NCBI GenBank assembly: GCA_033875255.1
Contig: JAWZSN010000021.1
Location: 34,542-98,541 of the forward strand
From: Marinimicrococcus sp033875255
Lineage (GTDB): Bacteria; Pseudomonadota; Alphaproteobacteria; Geminicoccales; Geminicoccaceae
Length of the DNA stretch: 64,000 nt
Direction: 5' to 3'
In this document: positions 1-8,287 of the stretch, piece after piece
Numbering within the stretch: the first letter of the stretch is position 1
Layout of the letters: the number at the start of each line of letters is the position of its first letter
Position numbers and translations under genes: made by a program
Notes under the pieces: generated by a model
What the model was told of the DNA's origin: nothing
Databases searched by the model: none
Seen by the model: only the letters and a program-made list of their open reading frames with translations

Positions 1-826
1 GCAGCTGCTCGATGACCTCGGCCCGCATTTTCTGGTCGAGCTGGATGATCTGGAGCTCCGTCTCACTGAGGCGACCCCGCGAGCGGGCCCGTTCCGCCTG
101 CAATCGGCCGCGATCGCCCTCGATGCCGATGCGCTCGCGCTGCATGGCCCGGAGGCGCGTCACGGGCGTCAGTCCCTTGTCGTAGAGCTGGGTGAGACCG
201 GCGATCTCCTCCGCAATGACGGCGAGCTCGGCCGTTTTGGCCTCGATCTGGGCGGTCAATCCCGCCGCCTCGTCGCCGAGCTGACCGATCTGGGCGCGCA
301 GCTGCGCCACCTCTCCTTCCCGCGCGGTGCGGCGCGACGCGAACAGGCTGATCTCGCCGTCGAGCGCCCGCGCCACCTTGGGTTCCGTGCGGCGGGCGAG
401 GAGATCGTCGTCATAGCGGATCTCGGCCAGACCATCCCGCTCCGCCTCCAGGCGAGCCCGCCGTGCGGCCAGCTCGACGAGTTGCGAATCCACGACCATC
501 AGGTTGGCGCGGGTCACCGTATCGTCGAGGCGGATCAGCAGGTCGCCCGCCTCCACGCTCTCGCCCTCGCTCACCATGATCGCGCCGACGACGCCGCCGT
601 CAGGATGCTGCACGCGCTTGACGTAACTCTCCACCACCACCGTGCCGGCGGCGACCACGGCTCCCTTCAACTGTGCGACGGCTGCCCATCCGCCGCCCCC
701 GACGAGCAGAAACAGGACCGCCGCGACACCGACCCTCAAGTTGCGCCCGATGCCGTCATCATCCGGCTTGGCGGCTCGACGCACGGTCGCGGGCTCCTGG
801 AGCTGGTCGGACTCGGTCATCGTCAT
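1..826 (-). CDS. HlyD-family type I secretion membrane fusion protein (3' end cut by window)
   Basis: Periplasmic adaptor of a type I secretion system, linking the inner-membrane ABC ATPase to an outer-membrane TolC-like channel. The N-terminus is cytoplasmic and is followed by one membrane segment at about residues 29-50. Next comes a biotinyl-lipoyl-like half with the HlyD motif VKRVQHPDGGVVGAI, then a long Glu/Arg/Leu-rich helical hairpin of coiled-coil type. About 275 codons are visible; the C-terminal part lies beyond the left edge. The start ATG at 826 overlaps the stop of the upstream ABC gene (ATGA), so the two are translationally coupled. A second in-frame ATG lies two codons later. 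Family assignment is firm; the exported substrate is unknown. Confidence 0.9.
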   Translation of the reverse strand, partial: MTMTESDQLQEPATVRRAAKPDDDGIGRNLRVGVAAVLFLLVGGGGWAAVAQLKGAVVAAGTVVVESYVKRVQHPDGGVVGAIMVSEGESVEAGDLLIRLDDTVTRANLMVVDSQLVELAARRARLEAERDGLAEIRYDDDLLARRTEPKVARALDGEISLFASRRTAREGEVAQLRAQIGQLGDEAAGLTAQIEAKTAELAVIAEEIAGLTQLYDKGLTPVTRLRAMQRERIGIEGDRGRLQAERARSRGRLSETELQIIQLDQKMRAEVIEQL

Positions 827-2508
827 GCAGCCCTCGGCTTTTGAAGAACCTTGCCGAGCACCTCCTCCTTCGGTCCGAAGGCGAGCTGCTGGCCACTTTG
901 CATCATCAGCACGAGGTCGACGGCGGCCAATGCGCTCGGCCGGTGTGCCACGACGACCACGACGCGCTTTGCCTGGCGCGCCCACTTGATGGCGCGCGTG
1001 AGGGCAGCCTCCCCATCGGCGTCGAGATTGGAGTTGGGCTCGTCGAGCACGATCAGGAACGGCTCGCCGTAGAGCGCCCGGGCCAGCGCGATGCGCTGGC
1101 GCTCCCCGCCAGACAGGGCAGTGCCGCCTTCGCCAAGCTTCGTATCGTACCCGTTCGGAAGCCTCTGGATGAGGTCGTGCACGCCCGCGCGTTCGGCAGC
1201 GGCGATGATGTCGCCGGGCTCGGCGTTCTTGGAGAAGCGTGCGATGTTCTCGGCGATGGTCCCATCGAACAGCTCGATATCCTGCGGCAGATAGCCGATA
1301 TGGGCACCGAGCGCCACAGGGTCCCAGTGCTCGATGGCCCCACCGTCGAGGCGAACACTGCCTTTGGATGCGGGCCAGGCCCCCACCAGTGCCCGGGCGA
1401 GGCTCGATTTTCCGGAACCTGTCGGACCGATGACGCCGACGGCGCTGCCGGCTTCGGCGGTGAAGGTCACACCGCTGATGGTCGCCTTCGCTTGGCCCGG
1501 CGGCGCCACGGCCATCGCCTGCACGTCGAGGCGCGACACGGGAGCCGGCAGGGCCATCGGCTTCGGCTGCGGCGGGAGTTCACGGGACAAGGTGGACAGC
1601 CGGCCACGGCTTTGGCGGGCCGCGATGAAATTGCGCCAGTTGGCGATGGCGAGCTCGACAGGCGCCAGTGCACGCGCCGAGAGAATCGATGCGGCGATCA
1701 TGGCACCCGCAGACGCTTCACCTTCAATGGCCAGCCACGCACCGGAGGCCAGCATCAGCGACTGCAGCATGAAGCGGAACACCTTGCTCAGCGCGGACAG
1801 GTCGCTGGAAATTCTCACGGCGCGCCCGTTGTCGGCGAGGAAGGCGACGTGGGCCTGGTCCCAGCGGGCGCGCATTTCCTCGCCCATGCCCATCGCCCTG
1901 ATGGTCTCGGCGTTGCGGCAGTACGTTTCGGCCAGCCCGTTACGCGCCGAAGAGCGCTGCCCGGCAAGGCGCGTCGGCGACTTCGTTGCGAACTCCGTTA
2001 TCAGCATGAACGAGCAAAGAACGATGATACCGGCGAGCCCTACCGCCCCGAGCAGTGGATGCAGCAGGTACAGCATCGCGAGATAAAGCGGCATCCAGGG
2101 CAGATCGAAAATCGCGATCGGCCCCTGGCCGGACAGAAAATGGCGCAGCTGATCGAGGTCGCGGAGCGGCTGCTGCACACTGCCCTCGCGTCCACGTCGC
2201 TGCAGCAGGGTCGACATCATCTCGAACGACAGGCCGCGCAACCTGGAATCCAGGCGCAAGCCGAGGCCAACCAGGACCCGCGCACGGATCAGGTCGAAAA
2301 TGCCCTGGAAAACATAAAGAAAGACGGCCAGGGCGAGCAGCGCGACGAGTGTGGGCACGCTGCGGCTGGCCAGCACCCGATCATAAATCTGCAGCATGAA
2401 GAACGGGCCGGTCAGCATCAGCAGATTGATGACGCAACTGAACGCGACTACGGCCATCAGCACCGACCGGCAGGACCGGAAAGCCGCATCGATCGGCGAC
2501 GCTGTCAT
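823..2508 (-). CDS. Type I secretion system permease/ATPase (PrtD/HlyB class)
   Basis: Inner-membrane ABC exporter of a type I secretion system, 561 residues, the usual length for PrtD-type proteins without a peptidase domain. Hydrophobic segments at about residues 20-75 and 130-300 form the membrane domain. The nucleotide-binding domain has Walker A GPTGSGKSS, signature LSGGERQRIALARAL and Walker B LIVLDEP. The reading frame stays open to 3105, but homology starts at MTASPIDAAF, whose ATG overlaps the phnE stop (TGATG), so 2508 is chosen. It is coupled upstream to a phosphonate transporter permease and downstream to its HlyD partner. No RTX-like substrate gene is visible in the window. Confidence 0.92.
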   Translation of the reverse strand: MTASPIDAAFRSCRSVLMAVVAFSCVINLLMLTGPFFMLQIYDRVLASRSVPTLVALLALAVFLYVFQGIFDLIRARVLVGLGLRLDSRLRGLSFEMMSTLLQRRGREGSVQQPLRDLDQLRHFLSGQGPIAIFDLPWMPLYLAMLYLLHPLLGAVGLAGIIVLCSFMLITEFATKSPTRLAGQRSSARNGLAETYCRNAETIRAMGMGEEMRARWDQAHVAFLADNGRAVRISSDLSALSKVFRFMLQSLMLASGAWLAIEGEASAGAMIAASILSARALAPVELAIANWRNFIAARQSRGRLSTLSRELPPQPKPMALPAPVSRLDVQAMAVAPPGQAKATISGVTFTAEAGSAVGVIGPTGSGKSSLARALVGAWPASKGSVRLDGGAIEHWDPVALGAHIGYLPQDIELFDGTIAENIARFSKNAEPGDIIAAAERAGVHDLIQRLPNGYDTKLGEGGTALSGGERQRIALARALYGEPFLIVLDEPNSNLDADGEAALTRAIKWARQAKRVVVVVAHRPSALAAVDLVLMMQSGQQLAFGPKEEVLGKVLQKPRAA

Positions 2509-3338
2509 CAGACCAACGCCCTGCGCAGCACCGCGCTCATGATGTCGATCAGTATCACCGTCAGGACGACGATGATGACGATGGCGGCAGTCTCCGCGTA
2601 TTGAAAGCTGCGGATGCATTCGTAAAGCGACTGCCCGATACCACCGGCACCGACGATGCCGAGCACGGTGGCCGAGCGCACATTCGTCTCGAAGCGGTAG
2701 AGCGTGAAGGAGCTCCAGAGCGGCATCACTTGCGGGATGATCCCGAAGATCACTTCCTGCAGCCGGGTGCCGCCGGTGGCGCGGATGCCCTCGACCGGCC
2801 TCGGGTCGATCGCCTCGACCGCTTCCGAGAACAGCTTGGCGACGATGCCGATATTGTGCACGGCCAGCGCCAGCACGCCCGCGATCGGCCCCAAGCCTAC
2901 CGCGACTACAAACAGCAGCGCGAAAATGATCTCGTTGATGGCGCGGCACGCGTCCATCAGGCGTCGGGTCGGCTGAACGACCCACTGCGGGCAGACATTG
3001 GCAGAACTCACGATGGCGAAGGGAACGCCAAGGAACACGGCTAGCGCGGTGCCCCAGATTGCCATCTGGACCGTCTCGACCATTTCCGAGACGTAGGCCT
3101 GCCATTCATAAAAGTTCGGCTTGAGGAAGGCAGCGCCGAACTCGGCCATATTGCGCCAGTCGGTGATCAGGCCGCCCGCCTTGTGCATTTCGGCCGGTCC
3201 CCAGCTCCAGACGAGCAGAGCCGCCAGGACGACCCACAACAGCCACCCTTGCGCGCGAGCCAGCAGAGGCGGCTGCGGCACCTCGATCCCGGCGAGCGCC
3301 GGCGCAGAATTGCGGCTGTGCGTCGTTGCATTCGCCAT
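2508..3338 (-). CDS. phnE: Phosphonate ABC transporter permease PhnE
   Basis: Membrane subunit of a phosphonate-type ABC importer, 276 residues. One membrane span lies near residues 30-50, followed by a block of about five spans. The binding-protein-dependent permease loop is visible as EGIRATGG followed by IFGIIPQ, the site that contacts the ATPase. A conserved PhnE segment, VGAGGIGQSLYE, lies near the C-terminus. It follows phnD after an 80-base gap holding a strong hairpin, and its stop codon overlaps the start of the type I secretion ATPase. No phosphonate-degrading genes (C-P lyase or phnX/phnW) are visible, so the substrate could be a phosphonate, phosphite or phosphate ester. Confidence 0.92.
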   Translation of the reverse strand: MANATTHSRNSAPALAGIEVPQPPLLARAQGWLLWVVLAALLVWSWGPAEMHKAGGLITDWRNMAEFGAAFLKPNFYEWQAYVSEMVETVQMAIWGTALAVFLGVPFAIVSSANVCPQWVVQPTRRLMDACRAINEIIFALLFVVAVGLGPIAGVLALAVHNIGIVAKLFSEAVEAIDPRPVEGIRATGGTRLQEVIFGIIPQVMPLWSSFTLYRFETNVRSATVLGIVGAGGIGQSLYECIRSFQYAETAAIVIIVVLTVILIDIMSAVLRRALV

Positions 3339-3357
3339 GGATAATCTCCCGAGTGCA

Positions 3358-3393
3358 AGGACACAGGCTCGCGGAGGCCGCGGCCTGTGTCCT
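3358..3393 (-). terminator. Strong intercistronic hairpin between phnD and phnE
   Basis: An 11-bp perfect stem (AGGACACAGGC paired with GCCTGTGTCCT) encloses a further 5-bp CGCGG/CCGCG stem. There is no U-run on the minus strand, so it is more likely an attenuator or RNA-stability element than a full terminator. Such hairpins behind binding-protein genes usually protect the upstream message and raise its level over the permease. Confidence 0.6.
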
Positions 3394-3418
3394 CTTGTGT
3401 CCAGCTCTGTTGCGGCGT

Positions 3419-4408
3419 TTACTTCTTCAGTGCCGCGAGCTTCTTGGAGACTTCCTCAAACTCGGCCTGCAGCTCCTTGAGCTTCGCAGCCCTGTCGGCA
3501 GCCGGCATTTTCTCGTCGCCCTGGAGCTTCATGATGTCTTTGTTCAGCTCCATCTGGCGAATAGGCAGAAGCTGATTGTTGTCGGACTTCTTGAAGGGCG
3601 CCCAGCCAAGGTCGAGCAGGATCTTCTGCGCCTTCGCATCGGCATCCGGGTTGCCGCTGTTGCCGTAGCTAAGGAGCCAGCTGGAGATCTTCTCCTTGAC
3701 GCCGGCATCGAGATCCTTGCGCCAGACCAGCGGGTCGGAGGGGATCAGCGGCGAGGTCCAGACGACGCGGATATTCTCGCGGGCGGCCGGATTGGTCTTC
3801 TCGAGGCGCTCGAGGCTCTCGCTGTTGTTGGCTGCGGCGTCCACGAGCTTGTTGGCGACGGCCAGAGCATTGGCTTCGTGATTGGCGTTACGCACGGTCT
3901 TGAAGCACTGCTTGGGGTCGATGTTCCGGGCCGAGAACACAAACGTCGTCGGCACCAGGAAGCCGGAGGTCGAGTTCGGATCGCCGATGCCGAAGTCGAG
4001 CGACTGGTCGCACTTCAGCACGTCGTCGAGCGACTGGAACGGGCTGTCCTTGTGCACGAGGATGTGCGCGAAGTAACCTTCGGAGCCGTTGCTGGCCACC
4101 GTCTGGGCGAACACCTCGCCATCGGCGCGGTCGACGGCTTCCATCGCCGATTTGTTGCCGTACCATGCGAGCTGCACCTTGTTGAAGCGCATGCCCTCGA
4201 TGATGCCGGCATAGTCGGAAGCGAAGAAGGCGTTGATCTTGTAGCCGGTCCCCTTCTCCATGTCGGCCAGGAATGGCGCCCAGGTCGTCTTCAGGTTAGA
4301 GGAGGACTCGGTCGAGATGATGCCGAAGTTGATCTCATCTTCGGCCTGCGCCGGCGCCACTGCCGCCGTCGCCGCGATGGTCAGAGCGGCCAGAGTTCTG
4401 CGAAGCAT
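3419..4408 (-). CDS. phnD: Phosphonate ABC transporter substrate-binding protein PhnD
   Basis: Periplasmic binding protein of the phosphonate importer, 329 residues. A signal peptide (about residues 1-22, ending APAQA) precedes the mature start EDEINFG. PhnD hallmarks are visible: FGIISTESS, the YAGIIEGMRFNKVQLAW segment, then DPNSTSGFLVP, which contributes to anion binding. The C-terminal 40 residues are Lys/Glu/Ala-rich and probably helical. It is the second gene of phnC-phnD-phnE, 106 bases after phnC. Ligand specificity cannot be read from sequence. Confidence 0.93.
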   Translation of the reverse strand: MLRRTLAALTIAATAAVAPAQAEDEINFGIISTESSSNLKTTWAPFLADMEKGTGYKINAFFASDYAGIIEGMRFNKVQLAWYGNKSAMEAVDRADGEVFAQTVASNGSEGYFAHILVHKDSPFQSLDDVLKCDQSLDFGIGDPNSTSGFLVPTTFVFSARNIDPKQCFKTVRNANHEANALAVANKLVDAAANNSESLERLEKTNPAARENIRVVWTSPLIPSDPLVWRKDLDAGVKEKISSWLLSYGNSGNPDADAKAQKILLDLGWAPFKKSDNNQLLPIRQMELNKDIMKLQGDEKMPAADRAAKLKELQAEFEEVSKKLAALKK

Positions 4409-4514
4409 GTCCTAGTTCCTTGCCGTGTAGCTTTCGTCGTGACTCGAAATCTCGCCGGGCATCCCCCGGGAGTCATGAAGGTCCCGCCAGCTGGACCGCA
4501 TTTTGCTCGATCGC

Positions 4515-5435
4515 TTACCTGGCCGCGGCTGCGACCGCGGCATCCGCCACCCAGACAGAAGGCTCGGCCGCAACCGGTCGCGACGGCACCGTTGATCTCT
4601 GCACGCACGATGGATTCATGCTCAACCCGGGCGGAACGAGCTCCGCACTCTCCGCACCGTAGAGCTCGCTCAAGAAGGCCGGCGTCAGGGCGTCCGAGGG
4701 GCCGTCGTAAACGATGCGGCCGCCGCGAAGGGCAATGGTGCGCGGACAATAGCTCAGCGCGTATTCGATCTGATGCAGCGAGACGACGACGGTGATCCCA
4801 TCCTCGCGATTGACCTCGGCGAGAATGTCCATCACGCGGCGCGCCGAGTTTGGATCAAGCGAGGCGATCGGCTCGTCGGCCAGAAGGATCTCCGCCCCCT
4901 GAACGAGCGTCCGGGCAATGGCCGCCCGCTGCTGCTGGCCGCCCGACAATGCCGACCCGCGCTTGAGCGCGTGCTCGGCAATGCCAACGCGCGCCAGCGC
5001 AGCCATCGCCTGCTGCCGCTCTGATCGGCGGAACCACGCCAGGGTGCCGCGCCACGCGGGAAGCCGGCCGAGGAGGCCGAGGCAGACGTTGGTCAGCACC
5101 GGCAGTCGCGGCACGAGATTGAATTGCTGAAAGACGACCCCGACGCGAGCCCTGAGCTTGCCAGCGGCGCTGCTGATGCGCCCTGCCGTCTGCATTGGCG
5201 TGCCGAAAATGCGCACTTGGGCCGCCGGGGTCGGTTGGCCGGCCGTCGACTTCTTGGCCCCATCGATCGGGAGGAGGCCCGCGATCGTGCGGATAAGGGT
5301 GGATTTGCCCGATCCGGAGGCACCGATCAGCGCCACCATCTCGCCTTTGCCAACCGAGAAATTCATGTCCGTCAGCACCGGCGAGCCCGAATTGTAGGTC
5401 TTGCAGACGCCGAGCAGTTCGATTGCCGTGGTCAA
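4515..5435 (-). CDS. phnC: Phosphonate ABC transporter ATP-binding protein PhnC
   Basis: Cytoplasmic ATPase of the phosphonate importer. It has Walker A GASGSGKST, the Q-loop VGVVFQQFNLVPRL, signature LSGGQQQRAAIART, Walker B ILLADEP and the switch His in SLHQIEYAL. The frame is open to an ATG at 5531, but homology begins at TTAIELLGVCKTY. A TTG at 5435 has GGGAG about 9 bases upstream, and a candidate Pho box lies between the two starts, so TTG is preferred (306 residues). The last ~45 residues after the ABC domain have no recognised match. First gene of the phn-secretion operon. Confidence 0.88.
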   Translation of the reverse strand: MTTAIELLGVCKTYNSGSPVLTDMNFSVGKGEMVALIGASGSGKSTLIRTIAGLLPIDGAKKSTAGQPTPAAQVRIFGTPMQTAGRISSAAGKLRARVGVVFQQFNLVPRLPVLTNVCLGLLGRLPAWRGTLAWFRRSERQQAMAALARVGIAEHALKRGSALSGGQQQRAAIARTLVQGAEILLADEPIASLDPNSARRVMDILAEVNREDGITVVVSLHQIEYALSYCPRTIALRGGRIVYDGPSDALTPAFLSELYGAESAELVPPGLSMNPSCVQRSTVPSRPVAAEPSVWVADAAVAAAAR

Positions 5436-5480
5436 AGCGCAGTCTCTCCCGTTTTCTGGAGGGACTGCTACAAGCCGGAG

Positions 5481-5498
5481 ATGACAATTGGGCGACAG
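5481..5498 (-). promoter_or_regulatory. Candidate Pho box upstream of phnC
   Basis: Read on the minus strand the site is CTGTCGC, 4 bases, TTGTCAT. The known PhoB box is two 7-base CTGTCAT repeats spaced by four bases. The first half matches 5 of 7 and the second 6 of 7, with exact spacing, about 45 bases in front of the preferred phnC TTG start. Phosphate-starvation control of the operon is inferred. Confidence 0.55.
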
Positions 5499-5727
5499 CT
5501 GCATGCAGGCTGAGTAACAATGCACGGTCATTGGAAGGCTGAGCGCCGTTCGCCGACCGGTGGAATTGCGTTCAACTGTCGCTCAAGGTTCGGCCTCGCT
5601 GTTCTCCAACGAGGCCCGTGCGCATAGCGAGCGCCGGGGTCATCGTGGTCGGGCCGGGTGCCCGGGCGGCACCACTCGGGCGGTCTTGCGGCCTCTCGCG
5701 CGCGGTTGCTCGAGCGTCTTCCCGTCA

Positions 5728-6207
5728 GGCAGACGCAACTCGCCCCTCGAGCCATCGCCAGCGGCCGGGATTGCAGGCGATGTCGGCCATGATCACGGTC
5801 GCCTCGGTGCATTCGATGCCGATTCTGCGGATCACGAGCCTTATCCGGTCCTTCTTCCGGGCGAAGACGTGCCCGACGCGGGCGCGGATCGCGGACTTCC
5901 CGGCGTTGCCCCTCGCCGTGCGGCGCGGCATCGGCCCAGACCTCCGATGCCTTCCTGCCCGCTCTGATCGCCGCCTTCTCCTCCTCCGCATGGCGCTGCC
6001 GGGTCGCAGCCACAGGCTCGCATCGAGGATCTGCCCCGACATCGGCAGCCAGCCGGCCTCCTTGATCGCCCGGTCGAGGCGGACAAGGAGCCTGTCCAGG
6101 GCACCGGCCCGGGTCAGCGCCTCGCGAACGTCCCGAAGCGTGTTGGCGTCCGGCGCCGGATCGGCGATCGACAGGCCGCAAAACCGCATCCAGGAGAGCC
6201 GGTCAGG
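5728..6207 (-). pseudogene. Degenerate IS5-family transposase remnant
   Basis: Decayed transposase. An N-terminal piece (MRFCGLSIADPAPDANTL, then LDRAIKEAGWLPMSGQI) and a C-terminal piece (KSAIRARVGHVFARKKDR to RRWRWLEGR-like) lie in one frame. A middle piece (EEEKAAIRAGRKASEVW) lies in another. Together they follow the order of IS5-group transposases, but the beginning is missing and most of the central DDE catalytic region is deleted. At least two frame changes are needed. No clear terminal inverted repeats or target duplication were found. It abuts a truncated methyltransferase gene, suggesting old insertion followed by deletion. Confidence 0.75.
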
Positions 6208-6224
6208 CCCCGGAATGCCCGGCC

Positions 6225-6467
6225 ATGACGCCCATGTCCGTTCGTCTCGACCAGGCGACACGCGCCGGTTACCGGGTGCTCGGCCATTCCGACATGGGGC
6301 GCGAGCCGATGGATAGCTACTACCGTCCGCTGGGAGCGCGCGTTGCGGGTATGGAGAAGCGCCTCGAAGGCACCCGCGTTCTAGAGGGCCTGCGTGCCGA
6401 GCTTGCTGCCTACAACGTCAGCGACGGGATCGTGAGCTTCGAGATGGTCGTGCTGCACAACCCCTGA
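6225..6467 (+). pseudogene. C-terminal remnant of a SAM-dependent methyltransferase
   Basis: Eighty codons resembling only the tail of class I SAM-dependent methyltransferases: GYRVLGHSDMG, then a SYYRPLGARVAGMEKR helix and a final strand IVSFEMVVL. The SAM-binding Rossmann half is absent, replaced upstream by the IS5 remnant. The ATG used here is arbitrary, as the piece is probably not a functional gene. No ribosome-binding site stands out. The assignment rests on the pattern of the tail and is moderate. Confidence 0.5.
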
Positions 6468-6527
6468 CGGGCGGTGCGATCTCATCTCCAACCACAGCAC
6501 GGCAGGCATTGCCCTGCCGACGGCGAC

Positions 6528-7073
6528 ATGACGATGGACTTTTCAACGGAGTACGAGACCCGGGCCGACGCGATCGCGGAGCTCTTCAGGGCGACCTTCA
6601 CCGCCTCCGAGAGCGCGGAGGAAGGGGCGCTGATCGGCGACCTCGCGCGCCGCCTGGCGGTGGAAACGCCCGCCGAGGATCTTCGCGTCTTCACGGCCTG
6701 GGAGGATGCAGCACGCGTCGGCGGCATCTTCTTCACGCGCCTTACCTATGCGGGCGATCCGCGCACGGTCTTCATGATGGCACCGGTGGCAGTGGCGGCC
6801 GACCGGCAGGGCAAGGGCATCGGGCAACAGCTGATCGCCCACGGCCTGGCCGCGCTTCGGCAGGAGGGGGTGGACATCGCCGTGACTTATGGCGATCCAG
6901 CTTTCTACGGCCGGGTCGGGTTCAACCCCGTCTTCGAGGCCGACCTTCCCGCGCCGCAACCGCTCCAGCAGCCGCAGGGCTGGATCGCGCAATCCCTGAC
7001 CAAGGTGCCGCTGACGCCGCTGCGCGGTCCAGCTCGCTGCGTCGCCGCCTTTGACGACCCAGCGCTCTGGTAG
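6528..7073 (+). CDS. GNAT-family N-acetyltransferase
   Basis: Predicted acetyl-CoA-dependent N-acetyltransferase of the YhbS-like group, 181 residues. The acetyl-CoA pyrophosphate loop is seen as ADRQGKGIGQQLI (near residue 100), preceded by the strand FMMAPVAVA and followed by VTYGDPAFYGRVGFNP, typical of this subfamily. The frame is open upstream to 6474, but homology begins at the ATG at 6528. Substrate unknown. It stands alone between the mobile-element scar and a tRNA gene. Confidence 0.85.
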   Translation: MTMDFSTEYETRADAIAELFRATFTASESAEEGALIGDLARRLAVETPAEDLRVFTAWEDAARVGGIFFTRLTYAGDPRTVFMMAPVAVAADRQGKGIGQQLIAHGLAALRQEGVDIAVTYGDPAFYGRVGFNPVFEADLPAPQPLQQPQGWIAQSLTKVPLTPLRGPARCVAAFDDPALW

Positions 7074-7415
7074 GCCCATCGTCCGCGACGACGCCGCTTT
7101 TCTGCCGGCGGCACGCCTGCCCCTCGAGAAGGGCCGCTCCTTCAGCGGATTCGTGCGCAGCGCGATGAACGCCAGGCGGCTATCCGCCTGCAAATCCGCC
7201 ACGAAACGCCTACCGCGCGTTCTCTGGGTAACGACGCAAGCCGGGCGAACCGCCGCAGAAGGTGTGCCGGCCTGACGGACGGAACCGGCTGAACATGTTG
7301 GCCTTTGCAAAGCGGAACCGGACCGGACGAGGTTCGGTCGCCCCGGCCAAACGCCTTTGAGACGACAAGAAAAAAGTCCGTGGGCGGGACCTCATCTGGG
7401 TGCGCTACAAGAAAA
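7074..7415. other. Non-coding stretch, 342 bases
   Basis: No reading frame here has convincing codon use or a recognisable product, and base composition is less GC-biased than in neighbouring genes. No terminator with a U-run or clear repeat was seen. It may hold debris from the adjacent rearranged region. Confidence 0.5.
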
Positions 7416-7505
7416 TGGCGGAGGGAGTGGGATTCGAACCCACGGTACGCTCGCGCGCACAACGGTTTTCGAGACCGCCCCGTTCAACCGCTCCGGCATC
7501 CCTCC
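7416..7505 (-). tRNA. tRNA-Ser (anticodon CGA)
   Basis: Read on the minus strand it starts GGAGGGA and ends TCCCTCC-G-CCA, with CCA encoded. The anticodon loop CTCGAAA gives CGA, reading UCG serine codons. A long variable arm and the GGTTCGAATCC T-arm fit class II serine tRNA. Total 90 bases. Confidence 0.95.
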
Positions 7506-7634
7506 GCAGCGCGGGCGTGCGTCTTGTAGTCGAGGGCGCGCCACACCGCAAGCCGTGCGTGGCGGTTGACAGCCCGTTCCATCCCATCGACAAGCATCTC
7601 GATCGATTTTTCATTCCCGGGGAGGTAGATAACG

Positions 7635-8231
7635 ATGTTTGTGCGTCGCGCAGCGCTTGCCGCAGCCCTGCTGGCCACGCCGGCGGCCGCCATGGCCGAC
7701 AGCGTCACCGACCAGCTCGACGAGGGCCGCACCCTCTACGAGGAGGGCGACTTCGCCGGCGCGATCACCGAGCTCGAGTTCGCGATCAAGGAGATCCGCG
7801 GCAAGGTCGCGGGCCAGTATGTCGAGACGCTGCCGGAGCCGCCGGCCGGCTGGACCGCCGAGCCGGCCCAGCAGGAAGGTGCAGCGGCCTTCATGGGCGG
7901 CGGCACGATGATCAGCCGCAGCTACCGCGCCGAGAGCGGCCAGGGCAGCATCGAGGCGCAGCTCATGGTCGACAACCCGATGATCCAGGGATTTGCGGCG
8001 ATGCTCGGCAACCCGGCCCTGATGGCCGGCCAGCCCAACATGAAGCGGGTGCGCGTGGGCCGCGAGAACGCGATGCTGAACTGGGACGAGAGTGCGGGGA
8101 GCGGCGAGATCACCCTGGTGATGGGCCGGGCGATGATCAAGCTGGAGGGCAGCGGCCTTGCCGGGCCCGAGCAGCTCGAGGAGCTGCTCAAGGCGTGGGA
8201 CATCAAGAAGGTCAAGGATCTCGCCGGCTGA
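7635..8231 (+). CDS. Secreted/periplasmic protein with TPR-like N-terminus
   Basis: 198 residues, function not recognised. A signal peptide (MFVRRAALAAALLATPAAAMA) is followed by DQLDEGRTLYEEGDFAGAI, which resembles one tetratricopeptide helix pair. A Gly/Met-rich central part and a mixed C-terminal domain (about residues 90-198) follow, with the regular alternation EITLVMGRAMIKLEGSG typical of small beta-sandwich or lipid-binding folds. GGGGAGG lies about 10 bases before the ATG. A perfect 10-bp hairpin lies immediately downstream, shared with the convergent bfr gene. Confidence 0.75.
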   Translation: MFVRRAALAAALLATPAAAMADSVTDQLDEGRTLYEEGDFAGAITELEFAIKEIRGKVAGQYVETLPEPPAGWTAEPAQQEGAAAFMGGGTMISRSYRAESGQGSIEAQLMVDNPMIQGFAAMLGNPALMAGQPNMKRVRVGRENAMLNWDESAGSGEITLVMGRAMIKLEGSGLAGPEQLEELLKAWDIKKVKDLAG

Positions 8232-8240
8232 GGACCGAGG

Positions 8241-8267
8241 GAGGGGCGCCGCCGCATGGCGCCCCTC
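8241..8267. terminator. Bidirectional hairpin between convergent genes
   Basis: A perfect 10-bp inverted repeat, GAGGGGCGCC and GGCGCCCCTC with a 7-base loop, sits between the stops of the secreted protein gene and bfr. No clear U-run on either side, as is common in very GC-rich genomes. Confidence 0.6.
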
Positions 8268-8287
8268 GCGCGGCCGCCGCGGGCGCT

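Noticed and set aside
2509..3105. Upstream extension of the type I secretion ATPase frame
   Set aside because: This part reads phnE sequence in the wrong frame; homology to secretion ATPases starts at the ATG at 2508.
5436..5727. Possible intact mobile element around the IS5 remnant
   Set aside because: No terminal inverted repeats or target duplication were visible and the transposase is fragmented.
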